A stretch of DNA of 64,000 nt, taken from positions 7,626,001 through 7,690,000 of the forward strand of contig NC_016133.3 of assembly GCF_000005505.3 (NCBI RefSeq), written 5' to 3'. This document shows positions 10,576 through 21,815 of this stretch, piece after piece. The notes below the pieces were generated by a model, which saw only the letters and a program-made list of their open reading frames with translations, was not told the origin of the DNA and did not search any database. The translations under genes and the position numbers were made by a program. The first letter of the stretch is position 1, and every line of letters begins with the position of its first letter. The DNA is from Brachypodium distachyon. Taxonomy: Eukaryota; Streptophyta; Magnoliopsida; Poales; Poaceae.

Positions 10576-10986
10576 TCAACAAGGGAAATCACCATAGCTA
10601 CCGGCATAGAGCAGCTCCGAGAAGTCGGTCAACCCGTGCAGCTCGTCCACGCGCGTCGGCGCCGCCTCGGCGCGCCACGAGCTGCCGGCGTCGGAAGCGA
10701 CGGCAGCCGCGCGCACGCGGTTCTCCGCCGGCGCCGCCGTCATATTATTAGCCGCGCCGCCCAACGTGTAACAGTCGTAGCCCTGCGATCCCGTTGCGCT
10801 GCTCCTCCCTTCGGCTCCTGCTCCGGCTCCGGCGCGGCAGGGTCGCGGGCGGTGGAGCGGGCGCGCGGGTTCGGCGGACTTGCCCGTGAGGCTCTGCACG
10901 ACGGACTTGAAGCTCGCGGCGTCGGAGGTGACGAACTGCGTCTCGATGTAGGTCACCTTGACGCCGCCGCCATTGCTGCTGCCCAT
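10576..10986 (-). CDS. VQ-motif transcriptional regulator
   Basis: Intronless, 136 residues, as is usual for plant VQ genes. The VQ motif FKSVVQSLTG is at residues 26-35, inside the longer conserved block VTYIETQFVTSDAASF. The rest is low-complexity Ala/Gly/Arg sequence with a Tyr-containing acidic C-terminus. VQ proteins act in the nucleus, mainly by binding group I and IIc WRKY factors, and are often MAP-kinase substrates in defence and growth. The first ATG gives a start 10 residues before the conserved block, and a TATA box lies about 160 bp upstream. Which subfamily or partner applies cannot be read. Confidence 0.9.
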   Translation of the reverse strand: MGSSNGGGVKVTYIETQFVTSDAASFKSVVQSLTGKSAEPARPLHRPRPCRAGAGAGAEGRSSATGSQGYDCYTLGGAANNMTAAPAENRVRAAAVASDAGSSWRAEAAPTRVDELHGLTDFSELLYAGSYGDFPC

Positions 10987-11144
10987 GGATCCTTTGCTCG
11001 ATCGAACACTCGCTCTGCAGGGGCTCGTGCTGTGGGCGTGGCGCGCGCTTTACCAGATTGATGTTATTATCTGCTTTTGTGCTGACGACCTTTCTAATTC
11101 TAGCCTCGATGTGTTTCTGTTGTTATGCGAGCCGTTGGGCGAGC

Positions 11145-11152
11145 TTTATATA
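11145..11152 (-). promoter_or_regulatory. TATA box of the VQ gene
   Basis: On the minus strand the sequence is TGTATATAAAGC, a good plant TATA box, about 160 bp before the VQ ATG. This predicts a 5' UTR of roughly 130 nt. Confidence 0.65.
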
Positions 11153-11159
11153 CAGGGCG

Positions 11160-12014
11160 AGACGACTGAGATTTTGGGAGGGGAATAGGTAAACTATTCT
11201 CCGGTCGTAAGATACGAGGAACAGGCATTTGCCACTGGATGACATGTGGGGGCAGTGCTGAGAGGTGAAAGGAAGCACGTGGTAGGGTCTGGATTCAATG
11301 GTACTAACTACTACTAGTAGTAGCAAGTTGAGGGTGTTTGACTGGTCGTGAGGCTGAGGAAAGGAGTCAGTGCAAGGGAGACAACGGTCAACTTTTGGGA
11401 ACCCAAGAGCTGGTCAAGCGCTCGTGCGTGCGGGTGTACGATGCTTTTGACGGCTCTTGTTACATCTTCCTCCTCCCTGCTGTTTCAGGACCACGGGTCT
11501 CATGTTACTGTCGCTCGTAAGTCGTAACATCATTTTCTCTGTGTTCTGAAAAACCTTGATATAGTAGTTAACTGCGTCGTCACTTTGCTGCTGCGTGCCA
11601 TGTGGGGAACACACGTGCTGTCCTCGCTTAATTTACTTTCTTCGGAAGGAAAAACCCTCTTTCAGCACTGCATGCAGCGGAGGTTTATGGAGATCGTAAG
11701 TGAAGGAGAACATATCGCCTGACTTGTTGAACACAGTCACAACACTAACGGCTCATCCTGACCGTTTGTTGTTTGATCGTGTGGATTAAATACACATAAA
11801 TATGCATGAGAGCTGCCTGACGTGCCATCACGTCGGGCGAGCCCTTTTCCATAGGGAACCAGGCTTAGCTACTTGTTGTAAGGCCGCAAAGCTCGATTAA
11901 TTAAGAAAGTCGTTGTTCATCCACTTGTAAAGGAAGACCAAAGTAGGCTTAGGCTCAAAGTGCTCAACTACATGTCTACATAAGCGAGTGTGATATAAAA
12001 AATTGCACAGATCT
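11160..12014. other. Upstream region of the VQ gene
   Basis: No gene or transposon was recognised. TTGAC core words (W-box type) occur, for example 'ggtcaactt' near 11387 and 'gtcaac' variants. These are compatible with WRKY control but are too short to prove it. Confidence 0.3.
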
Positions 12015-12016
12015 TA

Positions 12017-12256
12017 CTCTCTCCGTTCCTAAATACAAAATGTTTTGACTTTGTAGTAAGTCAAACTTCTTCAGATTTGACTATGTTTATAGAAAAATCA
12101 AATCTGCAAAGATTTGCAATATCAGATAATTATATTATGAAAAAAATGATGGATTTAATAAAACTAATTTGAAGTTGTAAATGTAGTAGATTTTTCTATA
12201 AACTTAGAAATTTGACTCAAGACAAAGCTAAAACTTCTTGTATCTAGGAATGGAGA
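12017..12256. mobile_element. Stowaway-like MITE
   Basis: Flanked by TA on both sides (12015-12016, 12257-12258). The left end CTCTCTCCGTTCCTAAATAC pairs with the right end TATCTAGGAATGGAGA. The internal arms also pair (tctataaac / gtttatagaa), giving a long imperfect hairpin typical of Tc1/mariner-derived MITEs. Confidence 0.75.
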
Positions 12257-12264
12257 TAGCACTA

Positions 12265-12454
12265 CTCCATCCTTTCTCTTATATAGTTCATTTAATTTTC
12301 TATTTATTCCTCATTGTTCTCTTTACTCTCGCAGCGGATCAATAATTGCTCACACCCATTTATTCTTAAATCATTATGAGTGCCAGACACTCAAATTAAA
12401 TGAGAAGTTCTAGATTCAAGTGCACAAATCTAGATGAGCTGTACGATGGAGGAG
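12265..12454. mobile_element. Stowaway-like MITE, sibling of 13586-13792
   Basis: TA flanks at 12263-12264 and 12455-12456. The right part 'agtgcacaaatctagatgag' and the middle 'cacacccatttatt...atgagtg' match the MITE at 13586-13792 in the same order, so both belong to one subfamily. Confidence 0.7.
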
Positions 12455-12475
12455 TATTTGTTAACCTGAATATGT

Positions 12476-12498
12476 GGGGGGGGGGGGGGGGGGGGGGG
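12476..12498 (+). repeat. Uninterrupted run of about 23 G
   Basis: Homopolymer just right of the MITE. Such runs can form G-quadruplexes and are prone to length error. Confidence 0.9.
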
Positions 12499-12881
12499 AA
12501 ATCAGTTCGAACAAATTTGTAGCTATATATTGTGGTCTTCTTATTTTTTGTTCCGGAGACGCTAACCCAACCAATCACAATGTATTCTTAAATCTTCAAA
12601 CTAGGACTCGGTCACAGCAGTCAAACAACCAGCTACCACCTACATGCACCAACGCAGTGGGTTCAGATGAGTTCTCCATCTTTTTCTTAGTAGTCTACCA
12701 GCTCCCTGACTAGTATTATTGCTCCCCTGCCAGCAACCAAAAGAGAGAGGTTTCCTTCTAACAACAGCTAAAAAAAAACTGAAAGAGAGAGGTGTCCTTT
12801 TCTTTTCTTTTTTTGCGAGTGAGAGAGGTGTCTTCTTGAAAGTGAGAGAAGGGAGCCGATTCCAAACAGTGGCTTTTCTTA

Positions 12882-14075
12882 CACCTTGTTTTTGTTTGGA
12901 TGTAGACGTTGAGCCTTGACATTAGATGTTGGTATTGAGAAAGGACCCAATACCAAGATTCAAGGTGTTTGGCTGTTTTAGATATTCAACTTTGGTATTG
13001 GGGCTCAATATTGGGCATTTGGTCCGTAGGCAAAATGGGCTCCGTTCCAATTCAGAGGAAAAAGGCTGGACATTCGGGATTCCTCGTTCCCTCGACTGAA
13101 GACCCGAGCTCAAACCCCCCTCAACGCAATTTTTTTTTCCCTTTCTCAGCCCCTCCCTCCCAGAGCCACGCACGAACTCTCCTCCTATAGGCGGCGGCGG
13201 TACAGCTAGGTCTCCTCCCGCCCGCCTCCTCCTCCTCCTCCTCCGGCGGCTCGGCCCGTCTCCAGCCCCGCTGCTCTCCTTCCCGTCGGTCCTCTTCCTC
13301 CCCGCGGTTCTCCCCTCTCATGCCACTCCTCTCCATACTGCAGGTCAAGGACGACGAGACCTAGCGGCCGGCGCAGGTAGCCTCTCCCCCTCCTTATCCT
13401 CCTATTCCTCCTCCTGCTGCTGCCCCGCCGCCCTTCCTCCTACTGCAGGTGGTGCTGCTGTTCGCCTCCCTTCCTTCTCCCCCCTTCGAATCTGAGCACT
13501 ACTGAAATCCGTTCATATGTGCAGAATCTCAAAAATATATTTGTGGTTGCCATGTTCAAAAATATTATTAAAATGTCACTTGCTACTCCCTCCATTCCAA
13601 AACACAACTCATATAGATTTTTCTCATTTGTTCCAAAACACACCTCATTTTTCTCTGAAAACCCACACCCGGCCAATAACTAATCACATCCATTTACTAT
13701 TAATTCAATATGAGTGGTCAGGCACTAGAAACGAGAGCTGTCTTGGTCCAAGTGCACAAATCTATATGAGTTGTGTTTTGGAACGGAGGGAGTATTATGT
13801 GTTGTGGTTGCCATGTTCAAAAATATTATTAAAATGTTATACAAATATATATTTGGCATATGTACAGAACAGTATAATCATAATACAATTTCAATTCGTC
13901 ACTTTGGCCATCCAAACAAGATTTGGCATTCAACCTCAATATCAAGTCTGGGTTTCCAATATCTAAACATCCAAACATAAATATTGGCATTCAGTCCCAA
14001 TATCAATATCCCATGATATTGGCATTGAGACCAATTCAATGCCAAGCATTTCAATGTCTACATCCAAACAAAGCC
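12882..14075. mobile_element. Harbinger/Tourist-like element, copy 1
   Basis: Flanked by TTA (12879-12881 and 14076-14078). The left end CACCTTGTTTTTGTTTGGATG and the inverted right end GGCTTTGTTTGGATGTAGAC are related, and both continue into GTAGACATTGA-type words. The subterminal parts repeat 'ccaatatc/gatattgg' words. The middle is GC-rich with exon/intron-like junctions (gcgcaggtag, ctgcaggt), but no transposase was recognised. The same structure recurs at 19929-23015. A Stowaway is nested inside. Confidence 0.7.
13586..13792. mobile_element. Stowaway MITE nested in Harbinger-like copy 1
   Basis: TA flanks at 13584-13585 and 13793-13794. The ends CTCCCTCCATTCCAAAACAC and GTGTTTTGGAACGGAGGGAG pair with one mismatch, and the pairing continues through CTCATATAGATTT/AAATCTATATGAG. 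It is 207 bp. A 36-bp direct repeat (13541-13576 and 13802-13837) brackets it. Confidence 0.9.
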
Positions 14076-14078
14076 TTA

Positions 14079-15028
14079 ATGAATTAGATCTTGAGAGTGT
14101 GATGTGATAAATTCATAGGAACAAAAAAGAAGAAGACCACAATATGGCACGGCTTGTTTGCTCTGTTTCTTGCTGAAATTACTAACCCCAAACTTTTCTT
14201 TTAGAGAGAACTCCTGTGCATTTTTTGGTCCTTTCGGACATGATCAAGAAGCTCCCAACATGGCCCGGTACCAAGCTGGGCTTGAGACTGGACCGAGACC
14301 CATCACAGAACTGCGCCTCTGTGGAGATAAGGTGGGCCGTTAATTTGTCAAACTGCTGTGCTCTCAGTTTGGGCTTTCGAGTACCCGCATTCTGCTCCCA
14401 AGACCACCAGCGTACATAAGTAACTTCCAAAAAGGAAAAAAAAAGTAGTTCTCCCGTAGGAGAAATGGAGCAATCACTTGGAGCACTAACGTTTAATAGG
14501 GTGCTCCAGATAGAAGTACGAGGCATTGACCTCGACTCACCCTTAAACATGAAATATCAGTTTCATCTGTTACAAGCAATGCACGTCATGCATGCATCAT
14601 AGTATTAACCCATGCCCTATACTATGTGTAAGCATGGTGTACATATGCTTCTTGAGTGGAGACCACTCAAAACGTAGTTGCCCGTATCGATTACTGCATG
14701 CGTGCATATATTGTTAACGAGAAAATTAAAGACAACAGGATGTTGCTTTGTTCTCAAGATAAGTGCGTGTCGTCCGTCCGCAAGCACAAGAGCAAAATGA
14801 AAACCTGGCCTTTAGCTATATATAGCTCGATCATATATAAGGATCGATCGAGGTGATGTTGAGCCAGAATGCACGCACGGCGATAGACGCAAGAACATAG
14901 CGTGGTCCACGATACCAATGCTTTTAGACAAAGCAAAGCATCGATCAATCGGCATGCGTGCGTGCCTGCTTGCGTACGCCCGGCCGTGGTGCTACCATTT
15001 CGTTTGATCTGCTTCTTAAACGTGGTAA
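14079..15028. other. Intergenic, nothing recognised
   Basis: AT-rich sequence with short palindromes such as tatatatagctcgatcatatata at 14815-14840. No coding or RNA gene was recognised. Confidence 0.35.
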
Positions 15029-15350
15029 TATACAGCTCGTTTGGCAACCAAAAATTCATTTCATTTGATCAAAATGAAATGAAATCCAATTTTTGATAGG
15101 ATTTCATTTGGTTGAATTTGAATTCCGGGTTGAAAAATCATGTTTGTCTACCACATAGAATTGAAGAGTAAGACACAATTCTAAAGAAATGATGGTTTTT
15201 AGAGAGGAATTGAGGCTAGTTATAGTGTGATTCCATGAAATTTGAGATTGAATTCCTGTGGCTAATTCCGTGCCAACCAAACAAGTTGTTTTTGGAATTC
15301 AAAATGAATTCTACAATTCTATGCCTAAATGATAGGTGCCAAACGAGCCG
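15029..15350. mobile_element. MITE-like element with GCTCGTTTGGCA ends
   Basis: Left AGCTCGTTTGGCAACCAA and inverted right GGCTCGTTTGGCACCTA form about 16-bp inverted ends. The interior is made of attcaaaatgaatt/aatttcatt words and is AT-rich. A clean target duplication is not visible, so the superfamily is unsure (Tourist-like suspected). Confidence 0.55.
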
Positions 15351-18053
15351 ATAGTGAAATGCACTTGTCTGGTGCAGAGAATTGAAGAAGAAACAAATGA
15401 AACAGCCGTTGGTACGAGTAAAAGTCATGACTGCTACACGTTACGTACGTACTGCATCCAATTACTTGATCTACGATACTGAGCTCTAGTTTACCGAAAA
15501 AGTTTAAAAGAAACTGAAGACTCTAGCCAGCCAATTCGCCCCTCAGAGCTCAAACGAAATAGCAACGGGGTTGACTTCTTAGCCACCGGAGGACGATGAG
15601 AGATAATTAGCCTGTGGATCGAGAACCTGACAAGAGCAAATTAAGCACTTGAAATTGAATCGGTCGACGTTGTTGAGAACACGAGAATTGAAGTACTTAG
15701 GCCTTTGTGTTTGTGTCTCTGTCTCTTCTCCAACATCATCCCATGAAAACCGTCCATTAATAATTGATCGAGCTGGAGAAAACCAGTATTAGTTAGTACT
15801 ACACTTAACTATAGTTACCGCTGGAAATAAAAAAATAACCAGGACGGCGAACCGCACGTACGCATGGCCCAGAAACCCCTTGCTTGCGACGCATGACTAT
15901 TGACCGGCCAGTAGCTCGATCGCTAGATCTTCATGAGCCATGGGTACGTACGTGGTCTAATAAAGGCATCCCCTAACAACTGAACTATATGGAGTATAGT
16001 CAAACTAAATGGCCGGCCGGCTTAGCGGCTATAGTTTGATTAATGGTGAGATCAGATGTTCAGATGTAAGACTATCGAGTAATTAAGGGATGTTCGTAAA
16101 GAATTTGTTTTTTTTTCAGGGCGTACAAGAATTTAAATGATACAGGAGTAGTAATAATGTGGGTGCACAGGGTGCATGAGGGGGGACAGAGAGCTATATA
16201 AAAAACGGGTTGATCACACACAGGAATGGATGGTGATGGCAGAGAGGAGAGAATATGGGAAAGGGGAAGCTTGGCTCCATATCCCTCTGAACTGTAATTT
16301 GTCTTCTCCTGCAGCTAGAGCCTGTTCAAATTAAGGTTATTATTATCATACTCATGTGTGCATATATCAGTGCCAACACCGTAAAAAGTTAGTGCAGCTG
16401 TGTCAGCTGCGTGTAAGATTGATTGATTAATCTGTAGGTGAAGAATAATTTGGGAAAGAACATTGCTCTGAAATGCAGGCAGGTAGTGCACAAGTACTGG
16501 AGAATCACGTGTGTGTCGTACTACAAATGTGGCGTATAACCATGATATTAGAGAATCAGGAAGTAGAGCAAGAGCTGAGGCCTGTCCTATAGCTAGCTAG
16601 CTCCATGCATGTTTGACCGGCCGGGTTGTTACAAATTAAATCCTCCGTAACAGTGGTGGAACGCGGACGATGCATATATAGGAGGTCGTGCAGTCGATGG
16701 CGTGAGAATCCCTCTGGTCGGCAATCAAAGACGGCAGCATGCATGCAATTATTAATGAACCGGAAAAGTTGGCGCCATGCATGCATGGAACTTCGAGCGG
16801 ATCAGTTTAGTACTAGTACTACTACAGCCCATAGAAGAGGGAAACGAGCATAGATCAAACAAACGGTTCCGATCACGCGGTTCCTTCCTTCTACGGATGC
16901 AGATCGATCAAATGGTGGATGACCAAGTGATCCAACAAACACACAGGACACGGAAAGGGGGAAAAAGATTCTATGAATTGCTAAAATTAATGGAATCAGA
17001 ATGAAATCGGTCTAATAGATGAAAAGAGAATAATTCCCCTGGAAGTCGGGTCCCGGCCGGCTGGGATACAATTAGCTGATTAGCGCGCGGCGCATGCACG
17101 TGCATGCAGCAATAGCAACGACGACACGGCCGCCCGTGCCACACTGCCCGCCGCGCGCTCGCCCGGCCGGGGTTTAAGGCCAGTGGACAGCGACAAATCA
17201 AGATGGATAATATTCCTTCCATTATTTCCTCTGACCTATGAACGTCCATATGAGCCGAGCCGAGCCGCGCGTCCATCTTTTCCGGCGACCGGCCGGCGGC
17301 TGCATGCGGGGCGAGAGCTAGCTGGCCGGCCAGAGCGCATACGTGCATGCACATCTGCATGAACGAAGAATGTTTGCCTTTTTATTTTATGTTTTAATTT
17401 GGGCATGAGCATATGCATCCAATTAAGTTGTTATACATGTGTTGGGTATCAATTGAATGCACAAACACCTGCAGCCAGCCAGTATGGTATGGCATCAGCA
17501 CGTCCGCGGCGGTCATGACACAGCACAGTGCCGCCGCACCGGGGCCGGGTCGCCCCGGCCGGCCGGCCGGCCAGCTGCTAGTGTGGAACCTGCAGAGTTT
17601 TCTTTATATTTTAATTTCCAGAGCATGGAGAAAGGCAGTGCGTACGTACACGAGATATATATTATATACCAATATATGTATTCCCACCATTCCATCAATA
17701 TCATCATGCATGCATCTCGTCGTGTATATTGTGCTAGTTTGCAGCAGCGCACACACGGTCAAGTTCTTGATCTTGAAAGTCTTGCGCTGATCTATATATG
17801 CATATAAAATTCACCGTGACCTTTGCGCTAGAGAACGACATGGGACATGAGCGTGCTTTTACTCACTGTACGTTGAGCTTATTGCAAAGCTTTGCCAAGA
17901 ACACACGCAAATCTCGAATATCATGGATGTGCATGCATGGAAGTTCACGCGCATCTTTTCCTACGTATATACATATGATTGTGTCTCTCCTCTGCATCAG
18001 ATAGCCATGTCTTGAGCATCGTGTACTTTAATGAGTGATCTGCACATATATGT
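15351..18053. other. Long AT-rich intergenic region
   Basis: No gene was recognised. A well-formed TATA box CTATATAAAAAAC lies at 16194-16206, followed by an acceptor-like 'cttctcctgcag' at 16305-16316, so a non-coding transcript is possible. Many ATGCATGC and CGTACGTA palindromes are present. Confidence 0.35.
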
Positions 18054-18060
18054 ATGTACA

Positions 18061-18149
18061 TATTTTGCCTTCCCTTCTTTGTCAGAGGCCCGGAAAAAGT
18101 CCGCCCGCAAAGACCGAGGCCTCCGGCAAAGACAGATTTTCCCGTAGTG
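18061..18149. mobile_element. CACTA terminus fragment
   Basis: Ends ATTTTCCCGTAGTG, so inverted it starts CACTACGGGAAAAT. It is preceded by CTCCGGCAAAGAC and CCCGCAAAGACC, the subterminal words of the TTTGCCGGCGGC-type family also seen at 7690-8055. No partner end lies nearby, so this is a solo end. Confidence 0.6.
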
Positions 18150-18432
18150 TGTAGTGTATCTGGCATATATGTATGTAGAACTTCAAGGAGATGTATGACA
18201 TGTGTAACTGTAAATCTCGGATTTCTTTACGGTACTGTGGTACTCCACTCAAAAACGTTTTTGGAATGCCGAACAGTATCGTCCACGATAAAGGATGATT
18301 TAGCCATTTCACGCCCGAAAAATAAAATCTGACATCTGGATGATCAGAACACCTGAAAATCATCTCAGTTCCCGATCGGTAGTTATGCCAGAAAAACAAA
18401 GCTCTCGTCGATTCCATGGTAGTTACACCTTA

Positions 18433-19018
18433 GGCCTTGTTTGTTACTCCCTCCGATCCATATTAATTATCGAAATATTACATGTAACTACGCTTTTTAG
18501 GCATAGATTTAACCATATTTACGCAAAATTTGAGACAATTAATATGGATCGGTGGGAGTATTAGTGTACTCCCTCAGATTCATAACAAGTGTTTCAGATT
18601 TAGTACTAAAGTGTTTAGGGTGTTTTGTAGGGTATTATCCACTCAAATTGAAAAACACTAAAAATCACAAATGGTTGTTTGATTGTAAGTGTTTAGAGTG
18701 AATTATCCCTAGTTTTCCCCACAAAACACTCCATTTTTGTACGAAATTAAAAAAATTCTCATAAAAAAAACACTATTGTTTTGGGTTTTGAGAGTTTCCC
18801 TTCAGATACCAAAACACTATGGACTAAAAAATACACTAACACCAAATAAGGCCAAGTGTTTTAACTTGGTACAAAGATAGAGTGCTTTGTGGGAGAAACT
18901 ATAGATAATCCCCTCTAATACCTCCCTACCAAACAAACATTTGGGTTTCTAGTGTTTTCTAATTTGGAACGGATAATACCCTACAAAACACTCCAAAACA
19001 CTAGTGCCAAACAAGGCC
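18433..19018. mobile_element. Tourist-like MITE carrying a nested Stowaway
   Basis: The left end GGCCTTGTTTG follows TTA (18430-18432). The right end CCAAACAAGGCC at 19007-19018 is followed by TGA, so the duplication is imperfect. Inner arms such as gggtattatcc / ggataataccc and aaaacact words pair across the element. The nested Stowaway begins a few bases inside the left end. Confidence 0.65.
18447..18558. mobile_element. Stowaway MITE, 112 bp
   Basis: TA flanks (18445-18446, 18559-18560). The ends CTCCCTCCGATCCATATTAA and TTAATATGGATCGGTGGGAG pair with one mismatch. Confidence 0.9.
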
Positions 19019-19925
19019 TGAATGATTAAGGGGTGGCCTCGTCGAATGATGATGGCCCCCCATTAGTCCTCCCAATTGAATCGAATGTGACTCAATCAAG
19101 CATCAGCTGTGTCCGTTTTATCATCTATGACCACACCTCCTATGGTTGTCACATCGCCACATTCCACGTCTCGTCTCTAGTCGCCCCACCTCGCACAACC
19201 ACTCATCGACCCAATCACCATAGGAAAGGTACCACCCGCAAAACACACTAATCATTATTATTTTTGACCGCCACATATCATTTTTTTACTGGATTCTAGA
19301 CACGGGTACGAGAAAAGAGAAAAATAACATCAACAGCTTAAGATTTTTCCTTTCATTTCAAAGTAGTTCGTAAGTTTTCGAGCTTCTTGGGATTAACAAC
19401 AATTACCAATTTAAATCTGGAAAAATGGACAGACTATATTAAATCTGGGTTACCATAAAAGAGCTATAATCTGGACCATTAGATTTAGATGGGACCATAT
19501 GATACCAGGGCCAACTAACATGAGCCATTAGATTCCACTAATCGGGTGGTAAAAACGAGCAAACAAAATAAATATGTAACCCTTTCCAGTTTTGTATAGT
19601 ACCATACTTCTAGTGTATATTAGGAGTATTGTCTAACTGCTGTAAAAAAAGGTTTGAGTGCGGATAGTCAACCGAGAAAATGCGGATTGTCCATCTGCAT
19701 CAAAAGCACACGAATAATAACACAAAGGCAGTACGTTGCACGAATCTCAAAGCTAATCAAGAAATTCACATTTCTTAGATGACTGAGCCCGAGCAAAACT
19801 CTAAAAAAGGAGTTAGTCGAATATTACAAATTAATTTGCATTTTTCTTTGCTAGTAAAATCAATTTACATTATATCCTATTGTAAAATTTAAGTTAGGTA
19901 ACAAAGGCTCACATAAACCTAAGGC
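19019..19925. other. Intergenic, nothing recognised
   Basis: AT-rich. No open frame with protein-like content and no clear repeat ends. Confidence 0.35.
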
Positions 19926-20389
19926 TTACCTTGTTTGGATGTAGACATGATTGGGCCTTTGCATTGTGTAAGTTCCGAATGCCAAAATTCAAGATGTTTG
20001 GATGGCTAGATATCCACCCATGATATTCAGGCTCAATATTGAGTACCCGGTACACAAGGCAAATAGGGATTTGGCCCAACTAGGAGCAAAATAGCTCGAC
20101 ATCGGTGGGCATTCAGTATTCCTCACCTCATTGACTATAGACCTCGGCTTGACTCCTGCTCGAAGCAATTATTTTCTTCTATACTTCCCCTCCTCACCGA
20201 TACAGGTTGAGATAGGGATTTGCCTATATCGAAACACACGAGTTCCTCTTGCGGCGGCGGTGTAGGTCCAGGTACGTGCGCTCATTCCCACCGCCTCCTC
20301 CGGTGTCGGTGGGGTGCTCCCTCCCCTCCGCCATCCCTCCCGGCGGTCCACTCCATGCCCCGACGCCCTCCCTCTACGTAGAACTAGAG

Positions 20390-21638
20390 CTCTGTTGGAC
20401 GCCGTCCAGTGGCCGTTCTAAAAAACTAGCCACTGTTGAGGGTTAACAGTGGCCCTCCCTGCCGCCACTTGTGACCTCGGCCAAAAATCTCAATTGTCAC
20501 CTAACACCTAACGGTGGCCATTTACCAAACCCGCCACTAATTGGGGAGTGGGGGGGGGGGGAGGGGGGTGTCCACAATGACGGGTTTGTTAGCCAAGAAC
20601 CGCCACTGTTGAGCCCCCCCCCCCCCCCCCCCCCGAGACCGCTGAAACTTGCAAAAATCAAAACTAATTCATAAAAAGTCCAACAAATGTGATTCTTTTT
20701 GTTGAAGTCTTCGTTTCTATTTATTAACATTTTGGAGCATTAATATCACATGGTCTTTCTCAGAAATAATGATTCTCCATTTTATAAATGCAAAAAATCA
20801 AGTATCTGGTGAAGCAGGTACAATTTTTCTAGTTCAAAAGGGAACCTATCTACTTTTCACACAAACTAAAACATATTTAGTTGCTAGTGTCCAAAGGTTT
20901 TGAATTTTCTATCTTTATTGACACACTTTCGCATTTAAATGAATGTCTAGCGATTTCCCAAAAGTAATTCAAATTTGGACTACAAGTGTGTGATAGTTTG
21001 TTCTTAAAAAATTCAAAAAATCATTTAAGGTACCAAAGTAAGAATTATGTAAGATTCACAAAGGGCTTGCTATGGTAAAATGCACCGACTATTTTCACCC
21101 CATCTCTAGAAAATTTAAAAATACGAAGAAAGTGTCAAAAGAAGTCGATTTTTTGGCATGGAGTCTTTTTATGTGTACTCGTTGCCATGAAAAATGATAA
21201 GCTTGAATTTTGACAAATGTAAAAAAAAACTCCTTCACAAATAGGACTATCAAGTATGAATCTTTATGGCTTTCAAGCCAAATGACCAAAGCCATGACCA
21301 TTTCTATGTCATGATAATGAATCCATTTTTTGCACACAGGTGCATCTTTCCATGCCAAACAACATTGCCAAAGAGGTTTACAACATTTAATTTAGAAAAA
21401 AAGTTTTTTTTTTCAATTTGTAAATAAAAAAGGGGTATTTTGTTAAGCAAGTATAAGTAATATGATTCAAAATGGGACCAATCAAATTTTCTCACAAAGT
21501 AGATCATATTTATAAATTTATAGACCAATTTAGTTACATAAGTTACTTGTATATTGCACTAAAAAGGAAAAATACAAAAAAATTGGGTCAATCGGTGGCT
21601 GCTTTTTATTTAAACCCGCCATTGAGAGTATACTAGTG
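20390..21638. mobile_element. CACTA-like non-autonomous element nested in copy 2
   Basis: The right end TATACTAGTG at 21638 gives the inverted terminus CACTAGTATACTC. Both flanks are filled with AGTGGC/GCCACT words (about 20408-20610, and 21595-21620 'cggtggctgc', 'cccgccattg'). The left terminus is eroded, around 20376-20400. The middle (20640-21600) is AT-rich and non-coding. It contains a G-rich run at 20549-20567 and a run of about 21 C at 20614-20634. Confidence 0.5.
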
Positions 21639-21773
21639 GTTCGCTGCAAGTTGAAGAAACACAGATCTATGTGCTTGCGTGTGATTGGTGGAGAAAAACT
21701 GGCCCGGATCGATGACGTGGCCCCTTCTATTCATCCTGTATGCGCACATCTCCACCCTCTGATCCCTCCCTTG

Positions 21774-21776
<3 letters not shown>

Positions 21777-21811
<35 letters not shown>
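21777..21811 (+). repeat. (CT)n microsatellite
   Basis: About 17 CT units followed by CCCTCCCTCC. The C/T-rich sequence continues to about 21960, with open frames that are compositional only. Confidence 0.9.

Positions 21812-21815
<4 letters not shown>

Noticed and set aside
10464..11061. Plus-strand Arg/Ala-rich frames opposite the VQ gene
   Set aside because: Shadow of the GC-rich minus-strand VQ coding sequence.
17763..17784. Similarity of 'ttcttgatcttgaaagtctt' to tasiR-ARF
   Set aside because: Only about 16 of 21 positions agree from memory, and no flanking miR390 target sites were seen.
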